Below are positions 26,298 through 34,637 of a stretch of 64,000 nucleotides of DNA, piece by piece. This DNA is from Actinopolyspora saharensis (GTDB lineage Bacteria; Actinomycetota; Actinomycetes; Mycobacteriales; Pseudonocardiaceae), in NCBI RefSeq assembly GCF_900100925.1, contig NZ_FNKO01000001.1, positions 1,798,001-1,862,000 on the forward strand, read 5' to 3'. The notes beneath the pieces were generated by a model. The model was not told the origin of the DNA and ran no database searches. It saw only the letters and a program-made list of their open reading frames with translations. The position numbers were made by a program, and so were the translations under genes. Within the stretch, counting starts at the first letter, position 1. The number at the start of each line of letters is the position of its first letter.

Positions 26298-28487
26298 TCA
26301 TCCCGCGAGGTCGTAGGGGGCTGTTCCGCTCCGCAGCAGCTCGGTCGTGCCCGCCGCGTCCAGCGGTGTGCCGTAGTACGGCCCGGAGGCGATCGCGCAG
26401 CCGGCTTCCCTCCACCAGCGCGCCTGGTGCTCGGTGCTCACCCCCGAGGCGGCTACCGGCACCCCGCAGTCCCGCACCAGCGGGATCACCCCGGCCAACG
26501 CGCGGGCCTCCGGGGTGTCCCGCTCACTCGCGCGCTCACCGACCAGCCGCACCACGTCCGGAGCCAGCAGAGCGGCGTAGGTGGGGAACTCGCGCAGGAA
26601 GCGCAGTTCGGAGGGAGCTCCGCTGAACTCGTGCGCAGCGGTCTGCACCCCCGTTCCGGCCAGGGTCGTCACGTTGTCGCGTGCCTCACCACCACTGCTC
26701 ATCAGGGCTTTCATGGACACGCACAGCCGCAACCACCCGGCGTCGAGCTCTCCCCCGTCCACGAGGTCGCGCACCACGGCCACCAGATCCGGGTCGCGGG
26801 ACTGGTTGGGGCTCAACCCCGCGATGAGCTGCGGGCGCAGCCCCTGCGCGTGCCACTCGCCGAGCTGGGTCCACGCGGTGCGCAGCATCCAGTCCCGCAG
26901 GGGCAGCGTGATCCCGGACAGCTCGGCCAGCCGCAGGCACTCGTCGTGGTCGAGCTCCGCGCAGCCGGAGGGTTGCCAGGAGAGGCGCACCTCCACGGCG
27001 AACAGGCTGCCCTCGGCCAGCGACACCCACGGTCTGTAGCGCACTTCGAACTCGCCGAGTTCCAGCGCTCCCGGCATCACGGCGGCCAGCCTGGCATCGG
27101 AGCGCTCCGACGGGGCCCGGTGCGGGTCGAAGAGCGCCCACTGCCGCTTGCCCGCCTGCTCCGCTCCGCGCAGCGCCACTTCGGCCGCCCACATCATGTC
27201 GGTGGGTTCCTGGTCGCCCACGGCGCGTTGGATGACCCCGATGCTGGCCGTGGGGGCCAGCCCGCTCTCGCCGATGTAGATGGGCTCGTCCAGCTCCTCG
27301 TTGATCATCTCGGCGAACTCGGAGATCTCCGGCGTGTACTGCTCCTGCCGGATCAGGACGGCGAACTCGGTCCCACCGATGCGGGCCACCAGTCCGTCCT
27401 CGTCCTCGACGAGCCCCTGGAGCCGGTTTGCCACGGTGCGGACGATCTCGTCACCGACCTCGTAGCCGAGCCCCTCGTTGATCAGTTCGAAACCGTCCAG
27501 CCGCAGCTGGTACAGCGTGAGACGTTCCGTGGCGGGCAGTCCCGCGAGCGCGGTCTCCAGTCTGGAGCGGAAGTGCTGGCGGTTGGGCAGGCCGGTCACG
27601 GCGTCGTGCAGGGTCTGGTGCTGCAGGCGCTCCTGCAGGGAACTCAACTCCCGCAGGTCCTCCACCATCACCACGAAGCGGCCGGGGAGTTCCTCCCCTC
27701 CGGGCAGGGTCGCGAGCGAGACGCGGGTCCAGACCTCGCCACCGTCGGCTCGCAGCAGGTTCCTGCGTTCCCGCAGCTCGTCGCGGGTTCCCCGCAGCAG
27801 CTCCGCGCAGGTGTTCGCGAGGAAGTCGGCCTCGTCGGGATGAAGCAGCTCGGCCAGCGTCCTGGAGCGCAGCTCCTCCCCCGAGTACCCGAGGATCGAC
27901 TCCAGGGCCTCGTTGACCTCGAGGAAAGTGCCCTGCCGGTCGCATATGCCCACGCCGACCGGAGTCGTGCGGAAGATCTCGCGGAAACCGTCCCGACTGG
28001 CCCGGAGACCGTGTTCGCTGTCCGCCTTGGAGCGCAGCAGCGCGCGTCTCAGATGCTCCTGCTGGTCGAGCACGGTCGCGCGGTCCGCGGCGGCGTAGCC
28101 GGAGGCGAGCGAGGCCAGCAGACCGAACACCTGCCGGGTCGACTCGTCGGAGGAGGCGGGCAGCAGCGCACGGCAGAGCAGGTCGAGGCTGCGCGCGAGG
28201 CTGTCCTCACCGGTGGCGTTCAGCCGGACCAACTGCTCGCCGACCCGCTCCCCGGCACGCTCGGCCTCGCCCGACGTCCGGAGAGCGTCCACGAGCTCAC
28301 CGACCAGTTCGCGCAGCCTGTCCTCCAGGGACTCACGCGCCATCGGCACGTAGGAGGTGCGGTCCAGTCGCCGGGCCCACTTCGCCGCCAGTTCCGCGCA
28401 CCACGGCTCGCTGCCCCAGGAAGCAGTTCGCTGATCGGGCACGAATCCTTCGCTCGAAGCACCACCGCCGGAACTCGCGCGACTCAT
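26298..28487 (-). CDS. PAS-GGDEF-EAL protein with both catalytic signatures degenerate
   Basis: 729 residues from ATG 28487, chosen for AGGGAGAGGTGAG upstream. Order: an N-terminal helical region (about 20-150), a PAS domain (about 165-280, REIFRTTPVGVGICDRQG), a GGDEF domain from HDAVTGLPNRQHF near 294, and an EAL-like domain to the C-terminus. The GGDEF signature reads GGTEF (RIGGTEFAVLI near 370), and the EAL position reads EVR (FAVEVRLSW near 504); the later phosphodiesterase metal motifs are not recognisable. It probably binds or senses a nucleotide or a partner protein without making or breaking c-di-GMP. No membrane segment is seen, so it is likely cytoplasmic. Confidence 0.88.
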   Translation of the reverse strand: MSRASSGGGASSEGFVPDQRTASWGSEPWCAELAAKWARRLDRTSYVPMARESLEDRLRELVGELVDALRTSGEAERAGERVGEQLVRLNATGEDSLARSLDLLCRALLPASSDESTRQVFGLLASLASGYAAADRATVLDQQEHLRRALLRSKADSEHGLRASRDGFREIFRTTPVGVGICDRQGTFLEVNEALESILGYSGEELRSRTLAELLHPDEADFLANTCAELLRGTRDELRERRNLLRADGGEVWTRVSLATLPGGEELPGRFVVMVEDLRELSSLQERLQHQTLHDAVTGLPNRQHFRSRLETALAGLPATERLTLYQLRLDGFELINEGLGYEVGDEIVRTVANRLQGLVEDEDGLVARIGGTEFAVLIRQEQYTPEISEFAEMINEELDEPIYIGESGLAPTASIGVIQRAVGDQEPTDMMWAAEVALRGAEQAGKRQWALFDPHRAPSERSDARLAAVMPGALELGEFEVRYRPWVSLAEGSLFAVEVRLSWQPSGCAELDHDECLRLAELSGITLPLRDWMLRTAWTQLGEWHAQGLRPQLIAGLSPNQSRDPDLVAVVRDLVDGGELDAGWLRLCVSMKALMSSGGEARDNVTTLAGTGVQTAAHEFSGAPSELRFLREFPTYAALLAPDVVRLVGERASERDTPEARALAGVIPLVRDCGVPVAASGVSTEHQARWWREAGCAIASGPYYGTPLDAAGTTELLRSGTAPYDLAG

Positions 28488-28899
28488 CTCACCTCTCCCT
28501 AGCGACCGCACCGAACCCCGCACGCCCGAAGGCCGACGGGAAACCACCGCCGCACGTGCGGCGTACCGGAGCCGCACGCCCCAGCGCAACCGGCACGCCA
28601 CTCCCGCCCACGGCTCGCTCCCCGCGACGGTTCCGCCCCGTGCTCCCCGAGACTACCGAGTGATCCCGACAAAACGTCCGAACGCACCACTCCGGCGGTC
28701 GACCCGGTCGCCTCGGAAGGGGACCGCGGACTCGGCTCTCCGCGGGAGCCCGGCCTCCCCTCGGCACGGCGAACAGGTCCGGATGCCGGCAACGAGCGGA
28801 CTCCGCGGCACGAGCCGCCGTTCCGGCACCGACCACCACACCGCCACTGCGACGATGCTCGTCCAACCGGCGCCGCGTTGGCAACCGCTCGGACGAGAT
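28488..28899. other. Gene-free gap upstream of the GGDEF/EAL gene
   Basis: 412 bases of high-GC sequence between two minus-strand genes. It should hold the promoter of the GGDEF/EAL gene. The overlapping frames are Arg-rich shadows, and I see no hairpin or repeat that stands out. Confidence 0.4.
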
Positions 28900-29625
28900 T
28901 CAGCCGCTGACCAGTGCGGAGAACTCCGTCAGCGGTGGCAGGTCCAGCAACCAGCGCGCCCCCAGAACCAGCAGTCCCACGGAGATCACGAACCAGAGCC
29001 CCATCCAGACTCCCCCCGCGACACCGGTCAACCTGGCCAGCTGGTCCGCATCGGAATCGGACGCCCGCCCCCTGCGGCGCTTGCCGGCCAGCTCGAACAA
29101 CGGCCGCACACCACCCAGCAGCAGCAACCAGCTCAGCAGTTCGGCGCACACCACTGTGACCGGAGGAGTCCCCCACCGGATCACGACCACGAGAGCGAGC
29201 CCGGTGAGCACCACGGACAACACCCCGTAGAGGTTGCGCAGCGCGATCAGCAACAGCGCCAGCGCCCCCACCGCCGTCCAGAGCATGACCTCCACGTGCT
29301 CGGCGGAAACCGTCCAGGCCGCGACGGCCCCCAGCAGCGACACGGCCGGATATCCCGCGAACAGGGTCAGGACCATCCCCGGACCGCGCGCGGGCCCGGT
29401 GGAAACGGTCAACCCGGAGGTGTCCGAGTGCAGTCGGATCCCGTTGAGTCTGCGGCCGCTGAGCAGAGCCACCAGGGCGTGCCCAGCCTCGTGGGCGATG
29501 GTCACCACGTTGCGCAGCACCCGCCAGGTGCCGCGGTAGCCGACCAGCACGAGCGCGAGCAGCGCTACCACGGAAGCAGGAACCGCTCCCGACACGTTCG
29601 TCAGCACTTGGCCGAACTCTTGCAC
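28900..29625 (-). CDS. M50B-like membrane metallopeptidase
   Basis: 241 residues, GTG start at 29625 with GAGGA upstream. The zinc motif HEAGHALVALLSG near residue 45 follows the first membrane helix (about 17-38), and at least four more helices follow. The C-terminal half has a Lys/Arg-rich cytosolic loop near 183. This is the compact M50B-like family common in actinobacteria; relatives cleave within the membrane, but many lack a known substrate. I do not see a clear NPDG-type second zinc motif; SLLG near 115 is the nearest candidate region. A neighbouring EI24-type membrane protein lies 160 bases upstream on the same strand. Confidence 0.8.
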   Translation of the reverse strand: MQEFGQVLTNVSGAVPASVVALLALVLVGYRGTWRVLRNVVTIAHEAGHALVALLSGRRLNGIRLHSDTSGLTVSTGPARGPGMVLTLFAGYPAVSLLGAVAAWTVSAEHVEVMLWTAVGALALLLIALRNLYGVLSVVLTGLALVVVIRWGTPPVTVVCAELLSWLLLLGGVRPLFELAGKRRRGRASDSDADQLARLTGVAGGVWMGLWFVISVGLLVLGARWLLDLPPLTEFSALVSG

Positions 29626-29785
29626 AACGATCCTCGCAACCGACTCGGTTCGGGCTCCTGCACGTTCTCAACGACCGGCCACCGCGAGTTCCCCTCCGGC
29701 TCCGGGAACCGGCCGCCGCCGGGGCGGAGTTCCACGGCCGGTGACCGGTGGGAGACCCCGCTCAGCGGCGGATGAGCTCTCCCCG

Positions 29786-30568
29786 TCAGGTGCTCCCGCT
29801 CGGGGCTCCCGCCGCGTGATCGCCGCCCCGCTCGTGGCCCAGCACCCGGTGCGCCAGCAGGACTCCACCGACCACCGCGGAGGGGATCACCACGAGCTGG
29901 GCGACCGGGATCAGGCAGAGCAGGTAGGTCGGAACGGCGAATCCCAGCACCTCGCGCCGGTGGCGCCACAGCACCCGGTGCCGCCGTCCTACTCCCATAC
30001 CGAGCCGTTGGAACACGGGGCCGGTCACTTCCAGGGCTATCAGCCACGCGCCGAACAGCACTCCGCAGAGCGGCACCACGGTCTGTCCCAGCACGGGAAC
30101 GAACCCGAGCGGGAACAGCAGCAGCGCCCCGAGGACACCGATCAGCACCAGCCGCAGCGCGTCACGCACGCCGCGCCACATCAGCAGGGGCTGGCCGACC
30201 CCGTCGGATCCGCTGTCCAGCCCGCGCTCCCGTTCGGTGCGCTCTGCGATGTAGTCGTAGAACGGTCCGCCGATCAACAGGGTCAGCGCGACGAAGGACA
30301 CCGAACCGAGCAGCACGGCCCCCGCGACCAGGGCGCAGGCCAGCACCACGCGCAGCACCCCTCGCCACCACGCGGACCACCCCTCGGCGAAGGGGGTCAT
30401 CCAGGAGGCCAGGTCACCGCTGAACCAGGCGAGCACACCGATCCCCGCGAACAGGAGCAGACTGCTCAGCAGGGCGGGCACACCACCGAGCAGCAGCATC
30501 TTCGGTGAGCGGAGTATGTCGAACAAGCCCTTGCCCAGTTCGCGGGCTCCGACTCCCGTGTCATTCAT
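29786..30568 (-). CDS. EI24/CysZ-like membrane protein
   Basis: 260 residues with about six hydrophobic segments. The pattern KGLFDILRSPKMLLLGGVPAL at the N-terminus, GGPFYDYIAERTERERG near 99 and PVLGQTVVPLCGVLFGAWLIALE near 157 matches the EI24/CysZ family, which includes the sulfate transporter CysZ. In actinobacteria the role is mostly unknown; sulfate import is possible but not shown by context. It is on the same strand as the M50B gene downstream, with a weak ribosome site. Confidence 0.8.
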   Translation of the reverse strand: MNDTGVGARELGKGLFDILRSPKMLLLGGVPALLSSLLLFAGIGVLAWFSGDLASWMTPFAEGWSAWWRGVLRVVLACALVAGAVLLGSVSFVALTLLIGGPFYDYIAERTERERGLDSGSDGVGQPLLMWRGVRDALRLVLIGVLGALLLFPLGFVPVLGQTVVPLCGVLFGAWLIALEVTGPVFQRLGMGVGRRHRVLWRHRREVLGFAVPTYLLCLIPVAQLVVIPSAVVGGVLLAHRVLGHERGGDHAAGAPSGST

Positions 30569-30743
30569 CGGCGAACTCTCGCGGCACCGCCGAAACAGCG
30601 CCGCCGATCCTGTGGTGGTCTCCCGTCCCGGCCGCCGGGACGCCCGTTCGGGGGAACCGTCCGACAGCCACGGCGACTGATCCTACCGGAACTCCGTTCG
30701 CGCGAGCGGTTCTCCCACCCGACCCCGAGGACGGGCGCGAAAC

Positions 30744-30781
30744 GAGCGGGGCCGGCCGCACCCCGGCGACCGGCCCCGCTC
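30744..30781 (-). terminator. Terminator of the pyruvate dehydrogenase operon
   Basis: GAGCGGGGCCGG (30744-30755) pairs perfectly with CCGGCCCCGCTC (30770-30781), a 12-bp stem 25 bases after the stop of pdhC. Confidence 0.75.
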
Positions 30782-30805
30782 TCGGCTCGTCTCACGCGAT
30801 CCGTC

Positions 30806-32137
30806 TCACGCGATGATCCTGATCGGGTCCTCCAGCAGTCCCGTGAGCTGCTGCATGAACACCGCGCCCACGGCACCGTCCACCGCGCGGTGATCGGCCG
30901 ACAGGGTGAGGCGGAGCATCTTGCGGACCGCGAACTCGCCGTCGCGCACCTGCACCTCGTCCCGCGTGGCGCCCACCGCGAGGATGGCCGCCTCGGGCGG
31001 GTTGATCACGGCGGAGAACTCCTCGATGCCGAACATGCCCAGGTTGGACACGCTGAAGGTGCTTCCGGACATCTCGTCCGGCTTCAGCTTGCCGTCCCGG
31101 GCGCGCTCGGCCTTCTCCCGCCCCTCGGCGGCGATCTCCGAGACGCTCTTGCGGTCGGCGTCGGGGATGACCGGCACCACGAGTCCGGAGTCCAGCGCCA
31201 CGGCCACTCCGAGGTGGACCCGCTTGTGCTGGAACAGCTTCTCGTCCCGGAAGGAGACGTTGACCGAGGGGTTGGCGCGCAGGGCGGTCGCGCAGGCCTT
31301 GACCACCAGGTCGTTCACGCTGACCTTCGGACCGCCCGCGGCCTGCAGCCGCTCGTTGAGGTCCGCGCGGAAGGAAACCAGGTCCGTGACGTCGACCGCG
31401 CTGGTCAGGTAGAAGTGCGGGGCCTGCTGCTTGCTCTCGGTCAGCCGCTTGGCGGTCACCTTGCGGATGCTGCTCAGCGGGATCTCCTCGAGATCCGGGT
31501 CCTCCTCCGCGGCAGGGCTCCCGCCTGCGGCGCTTCCCGTGGAAGCGGCGGGAGCGGTGGGAGCGGCCGCGGGCTGCTCCGAGCCGGAACGCTCGGCGGC
31601 AGCTTCGATGTCGACCCTGATGATCCTGCCCCCGGGGCCGGTGCCGGAAACGGTGGACAGGTCCACGCCCTTCTCCCGCGCGACCGCGCGCGCCAGCGGG
31701 GAGGCCTTCGGGCGGTTCCGCGGACCGTCCTGGGAGCCGTTGGCGGTCTCCGCGGCCGAGCCCTGTCCGGCGGGAGCGGAGTCCTGCTGGGTCGGACCGG
31801 AACCGCCCCCGTTGTCCTGCGGTTGCGAACCGCTCGTCTCCCCGGAGGACTGCTGGGCGGAACCGGGGCTCTCGGAGGGGGCCGCCTCCGCGGCCGAACC
31901 GGAGCCGTCGCCGAGCAGACCGATCGGGGTTCCGATCGGGACGGTCTCGCCCTCCCCGATCAGGATCTTCTCCAGCACCCCGTCGTCGTAGGCCTCCAGT
32001 TCCATGACGGCCTTGTCCGTCTCGATGTCGGCCACCACGTCGCCACGGTTGATCTGCTCGCCCACCTGCTTGCGCCAGGCGGAGATGACGCCTTCCTCCA
32101 TCGTGTCGGACAGGCGCGGCATGTGAATCTCGGTCAT
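30806..32137 (-). CDS. pdhC: Dihydrolipoamide acetyltransferase (PDH E2)
   Basis: 443 residues, ATG 32137 behind GAGGAAG. One N-terminal lipoyl domain with the lipoylated lysine in ETDKAVME near 40; a long Ser/Gly/Gln/Pro-rich linker (about 78-145); a peripheral subunit-binding domain RPKASPLARAVAREKG near 143; and a catalytic acetyltransferase domain ending with SADHRAVDGAVGAVF near 416, which has the catalytic His and Asp. It forms the core of the complex, moving acetyl groups to CoA. It is the last gene of lpd-pdhA-pdhB-pdhC. A branched-chain or acetoin dehydrogenase E2 is a less likely alternative, given the PDH-like E1. Confidence 0.92.
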   Translation of the reverse strand: MTEIHMPRLSDTMEEGVISAWRKQVGEQINRGDVVADIETDKAVMELEAYDDGVLEKILIGEGETVPIGTPIGLLGDGSGSAAEAAPSESPGSAQQSSGETSGSQPQDNGGGSGPTQQDSAPAGQGSAAETANGSQDGPRNRPKASPLARAVAREKGVDLSTVSGTGPGGRIIRVDIEAAAERSGSEQPAAAPTAPAASTGSAAGGSPAAEEDPDLEEIPLSSIRKVTAKRLTESKQQAPHFYLTSAVDVTDLVSFRADLNERLQAAGGPKVSVNDLVVKACATALRANPSVNVSFRDEKLFQHKRVHLGVAVALDSGLVVPVIPDADRKSVSEIAAEGREKAERARDGKLKPDEMSGSTFSVSNLGMFGIEEFSAVINPPEAAILAVGATRDEVQVRDGEFAVRKMLRLTLSADHRAVDGAVGAVFMQQLTGLLEDPIRIIA

Positions 32138-32234
32138 GGTCTTCCTCGGCTCCTGATGAAAGACTCACCGCGCCGGTGCGGGAGCTCGCTGCTCTTCCGC
32201 CGCCGGCACGGCGAGTCTGCGCCTTGCTGGGTTC

Positions 32235-33230
32235 TCAGCGACGATGTCCGACGGCTTCGAGTGTCTGGTGCACCGCCGTGGTCAGCGACTCGGCGGAGGG
32301 CAACGCCGCCCGCTCCAGCGGTTTGGCGTAGGGCAACGGCACCTCGGCCGCGGCGACACGGCGCACCGGGGCGTCGAGGTAGTCGAAGGCGCCGTCCGAG
32401 ATCGAAGCCGCGATCTCCGCACCGACACCGTAGGTCAACCAGTCGTCCTCGGCGATGACGGCGCAGCCGGTCTTGCGCACCGACTCGACGATGGTCTCCC
32501 TGTCCAGCGGGCGCAGGCTGCGCAGGTCCACGACCTCGGCCGAGATGCCCTCCTCCTGCTGCAGCTGGTCGGCGACCTGGGTGGCGACGTTGGCCATCCT
32601 CGAGTACCCGATGATGGTGATGTCGCTTCCCGGGCGGACGACGCCCGCCTTGCCGATCTCCGCGGGGGCCACCTCGTCCGGAACCTCGCCCTTGGTGTTG
32701 TACAGGGCCAGGTTCTCCAGGAACAGCACGGGATCGTTGTCGGCCATGGAGGCCTTGAGCAGCGCCTTCGCATCAGCGGGCGTGCTCGGTGCGACCACCT
32801 TCAGGCCGGGGACGAAGGCGTAGTAGAGCTCTATGTTCTGGGAATGCGTGGCACCGAGCTGCTGCCCACCGCCACCGGGGGTGCGCAGCACCATGGGGGC
32901 GTTGGACTGGCCACCGAACATTCCGTAGATCTTCGCGGCGTGGTTGACGATCTGGTCCAGCGCCAGCAGCGAGAAGTTGATCGTCATCAACTCCACGACC
33001 GGACGCAGTCCCAGCATCGCCGCTCCCACGGCGGCACCAACGAAGCCTTCCTCCGCGATCGGGGTGTCCCGGACGCGCTTCTCACCGAACTCGTCGAGCA
33101 AGCCCGCGGTGATCTTGTAGGAGCCCTCGAAGACTCCGATCTCCTCGCCGATGAGGAAGACGTTCTCATCGGCGAGCATTTCCTCGCGCAGCGTGTCGTG
33201 CAGCGCTTGCCGATAGGTGATGACGGCCAA
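32235..33230 (-). CDS. pdhB: Pyruvate dehydrogenase E1 component, beta subunit
   Basis: 331 residues from TTG 33230, chosen because AGGAG precedes it at 8 bases and the family N-terminus AVITYRQALHDTLREEM follows. Landmarks: FLIGEEIGVFEGSYKIT near 27, RVRDTPIAEEGFVGAAVGAAM near 51, and AEVVDLRSLRPLDRETI near 225. The beta subunit holds the TPP pyrophosphate-side interface with PdhA. It lies 97 bases upstream of pdhC and 128 bases downstream of pdhA; an inverted repeat sits in the latter space. Confidence 0.93.
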   Translation of the reverse strand: MAVITYRQALHDTLREEMLADENVFLIGEEIGVFEGSYKITAGLLDEFGEKRVRDTPIAEEGFVGAAVGAAMLGLRPVVELMTINFSLLALDQIVNHAAKIYGMFGGQSNAPMVLRTPGGGGQQLGATHSQNIELYYAFVPGLKVVAPSTPADAKALLKASMADNDPVLFLENLALYNTKGEVPDEVAPAEIGKAGVVRPGSDITIIGYSRMANVATQVADQLQQEEGISAEVVDLRSLRPLDRETIVESVRKTGCAVIAEDDWLTYGVGAEIAASISDGAFDYLDAPVRRVAAAEVPLPYAKPLERAALPSAESLTTAVHQTLEAVGHRR

Positions 33231-33311
33231 CGGTGTTTCTCCTGGGCATGCTTCGCCGCGGGCCGCGCGCACGGCCCCGGCAGTTCGTGGCGGGGTGTGA
33301 TGATTCGGCGG

Positions 33312-33355
33312 GTCGTCCCGCCGCCCTCTCTACCCGAGGGGCCCGGCGGGACGAC
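33312..33355 (-). repeat. Intercistronic inverted repeat between pdhA and pdhB
   Basis: GTCGTCCCGCCG (33312-33323) and CGGCGGGACGAC (33344-33355) form a perfect 12-bp stem with a 20-base loop starting only 3 bases after the pdhA stop. It could be a partial terminator, an RNA processing site or a stabiliser of the upstream pdhA message, giving unequal E1 subunit expression. Confidence 0.55.
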
Positions 33356-33358
33356 TCG

Positions 33359-34480
33359 TCAGAAGACCGGGTCGGCCGGAAGCCTGCGGGAGTCGTTGGC
33401 GACCGGCGTGGCGTAGGTGTAGTCGAACAGGTTCGAGGGATCGGGGTGCGGACTCTCGTCGGCGAAGGCGACTGCCTCGTCGACCTCGGTCTGCACGGTC
33501 TGCTCGATCTCGGAGGCGCCGTCCTCGTCCAGCACTCCGGCCGAGACCAACTGGTCCCGGAAAGCGGTGACCGGGTCGGCCGCCCTGGCCGCCTGGGCGT
33601 CCTCGGAGCTGCGGTACTTGGCCGGGTCAACCACCGAGTGCCCCTTCATCCGGTAGCTGACCGTCTCGAGCACGGCCGGCTCGCCGGTCTTCCTGGCGTG
33701 CTCGACCAACCTGCTGGACGCCTCGTTCACCGCGAGCACGTCGTTGCCGTCCACGCGCTCACCGTGCATCCGGTAGGCGACCGCCCGCTTGTAGAGCTCG
33801 GACTCGGCCGAGGACCTGTCCACCGTGGTCCCCATGCCGAGGTAGTTGTTGATCACGACGAACACCACGGGCAGCTTCCACAGCGCCGCGATGTTCAACG
33901 ACTCGTGGAAGGCGCCGATGTTCGTCGTACCGTCGCCCATCTGACACATGACCACCTGGTCGTCGCCCCGGTAGTCGATCGCCAGCGCCGCGCCCGTCGC
34001 GAGCGGAATCTGTCCACCGACGATTCCGTACCCCCCGAGCAGCCCGACCTCGGTGTCGAACATGTGCATCGAACCGCCGAGCCCCTTGGAGGTTCCGGTG
34101 GTGCGGCCGTAGAGCTCGGCCATCACCCTGCGCGGCTCGATGCCCTTGGCGATGGCGTAACCGTGCTCCCGGTAGTTGGTGAACAGGTAGTCGGAGTTGC
34201 GCAACGAGCTCATCAACCCGACGACGGTGGCTTCCTCGCCCAGGTTCAGATGGCAGTACCCACCGACCTTGGCCTGGGTGTAGCCCTGGGCGGCGCGCTC
34301 CTCGAAACGCCTGATCAGCGACATCTGCTTGAAGTAGTCGCGCAGCTGTTCCGGGGACTCGGATCCCAGCGCGGCCTTCTCCTGAGTCTGTTGCGCCCGG
34401 TTTCCGCTCGAGCGGGTGCCGCCGCGACGACTTTTCGAGCCGGAGCTTGTCGGCTTGCTGCGGGTAGCGGTCTCCGCCAT
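33359..34480 (-). CDS. pdhA: Pyruvate dehydrogenase E1 component, alpha subunit
   Basis: 373 residues from ATG 34480. After a basic, Ser/Lys/Arg-rich N-terminal tail of about 35 residues the E1-alpha domain begins: MSLIRRFEERAAQGYTQ near 56, GGYCHLNLGEEA near 77, the GGSMHMFD near 139, and the TPP-Mg motif GDGTTNIGAFHESLNIAALWKLP near 180. The RSSAE loop near 219 and YRMKGHSVVDPAKYRS near 263 match PDH-type E1-alpha of plastids and alphaproteobacteria rather than branched-chain E1. Many actinobacteria use a homodimeric AceE, so this operon may be an additional, specialised PDH. Confidence 0.92.
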   Translation of the reverse strand: MAETATRSKPTSSGSKSRRGGTRSSGNRAQQTQEKAALGSESPEQLRDYFKQMSLIRRFEERAAQGYTQAKVGGYCHLNLGEEATVVGLMSSLRNSDYLFTNYREHGYAIAKGIEPRRVMAELYGRTTGTSKGLGGSMHMFDTEVGLLGGYGIVGGQIPLATGAALAIDYRGDDQVVMCQMGDGTTNIGAFHESLNIAALWKLPVVFVVINNYLGMGTTVDRSSAESELYKRAVAYRMHGERVDGNDVLAVNEASSRLVEHARKTGEPAVLETVSYRMKGHSVVDPAKYRSSEDAQAARAADPVTAFRDQLVSAGVLDEDGASEIEQTVQTEVDEAVAFADESPHPDPSNLFDYTYATPVANDSRRLPADPVF

Positions 34481-34637
34481 GAGAGATCCCCTCTTCGAGT
34501 GGGTGGTTGCGGCGTCCCGAGGACCGAAGGGCAACGCGGTGCGTGGCGGTTGCGGTCGAACGCCGATGCCTTCTGCAGCTCGGGATCCACCCCTGGCGCA
34601 CAGGGGCGGATCCCCACTGGGTGAACCGCCTCCGCGC

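Noticed and set aside
26259..28502. 747-codon plus-strand frame opposite the GGDEF/EAL gene
   Set aside because: Composition is His/Gln/Arg/Pro-rich with no domain; the minus strand has PAS, GGDEF and EAL-like domains and a good start.
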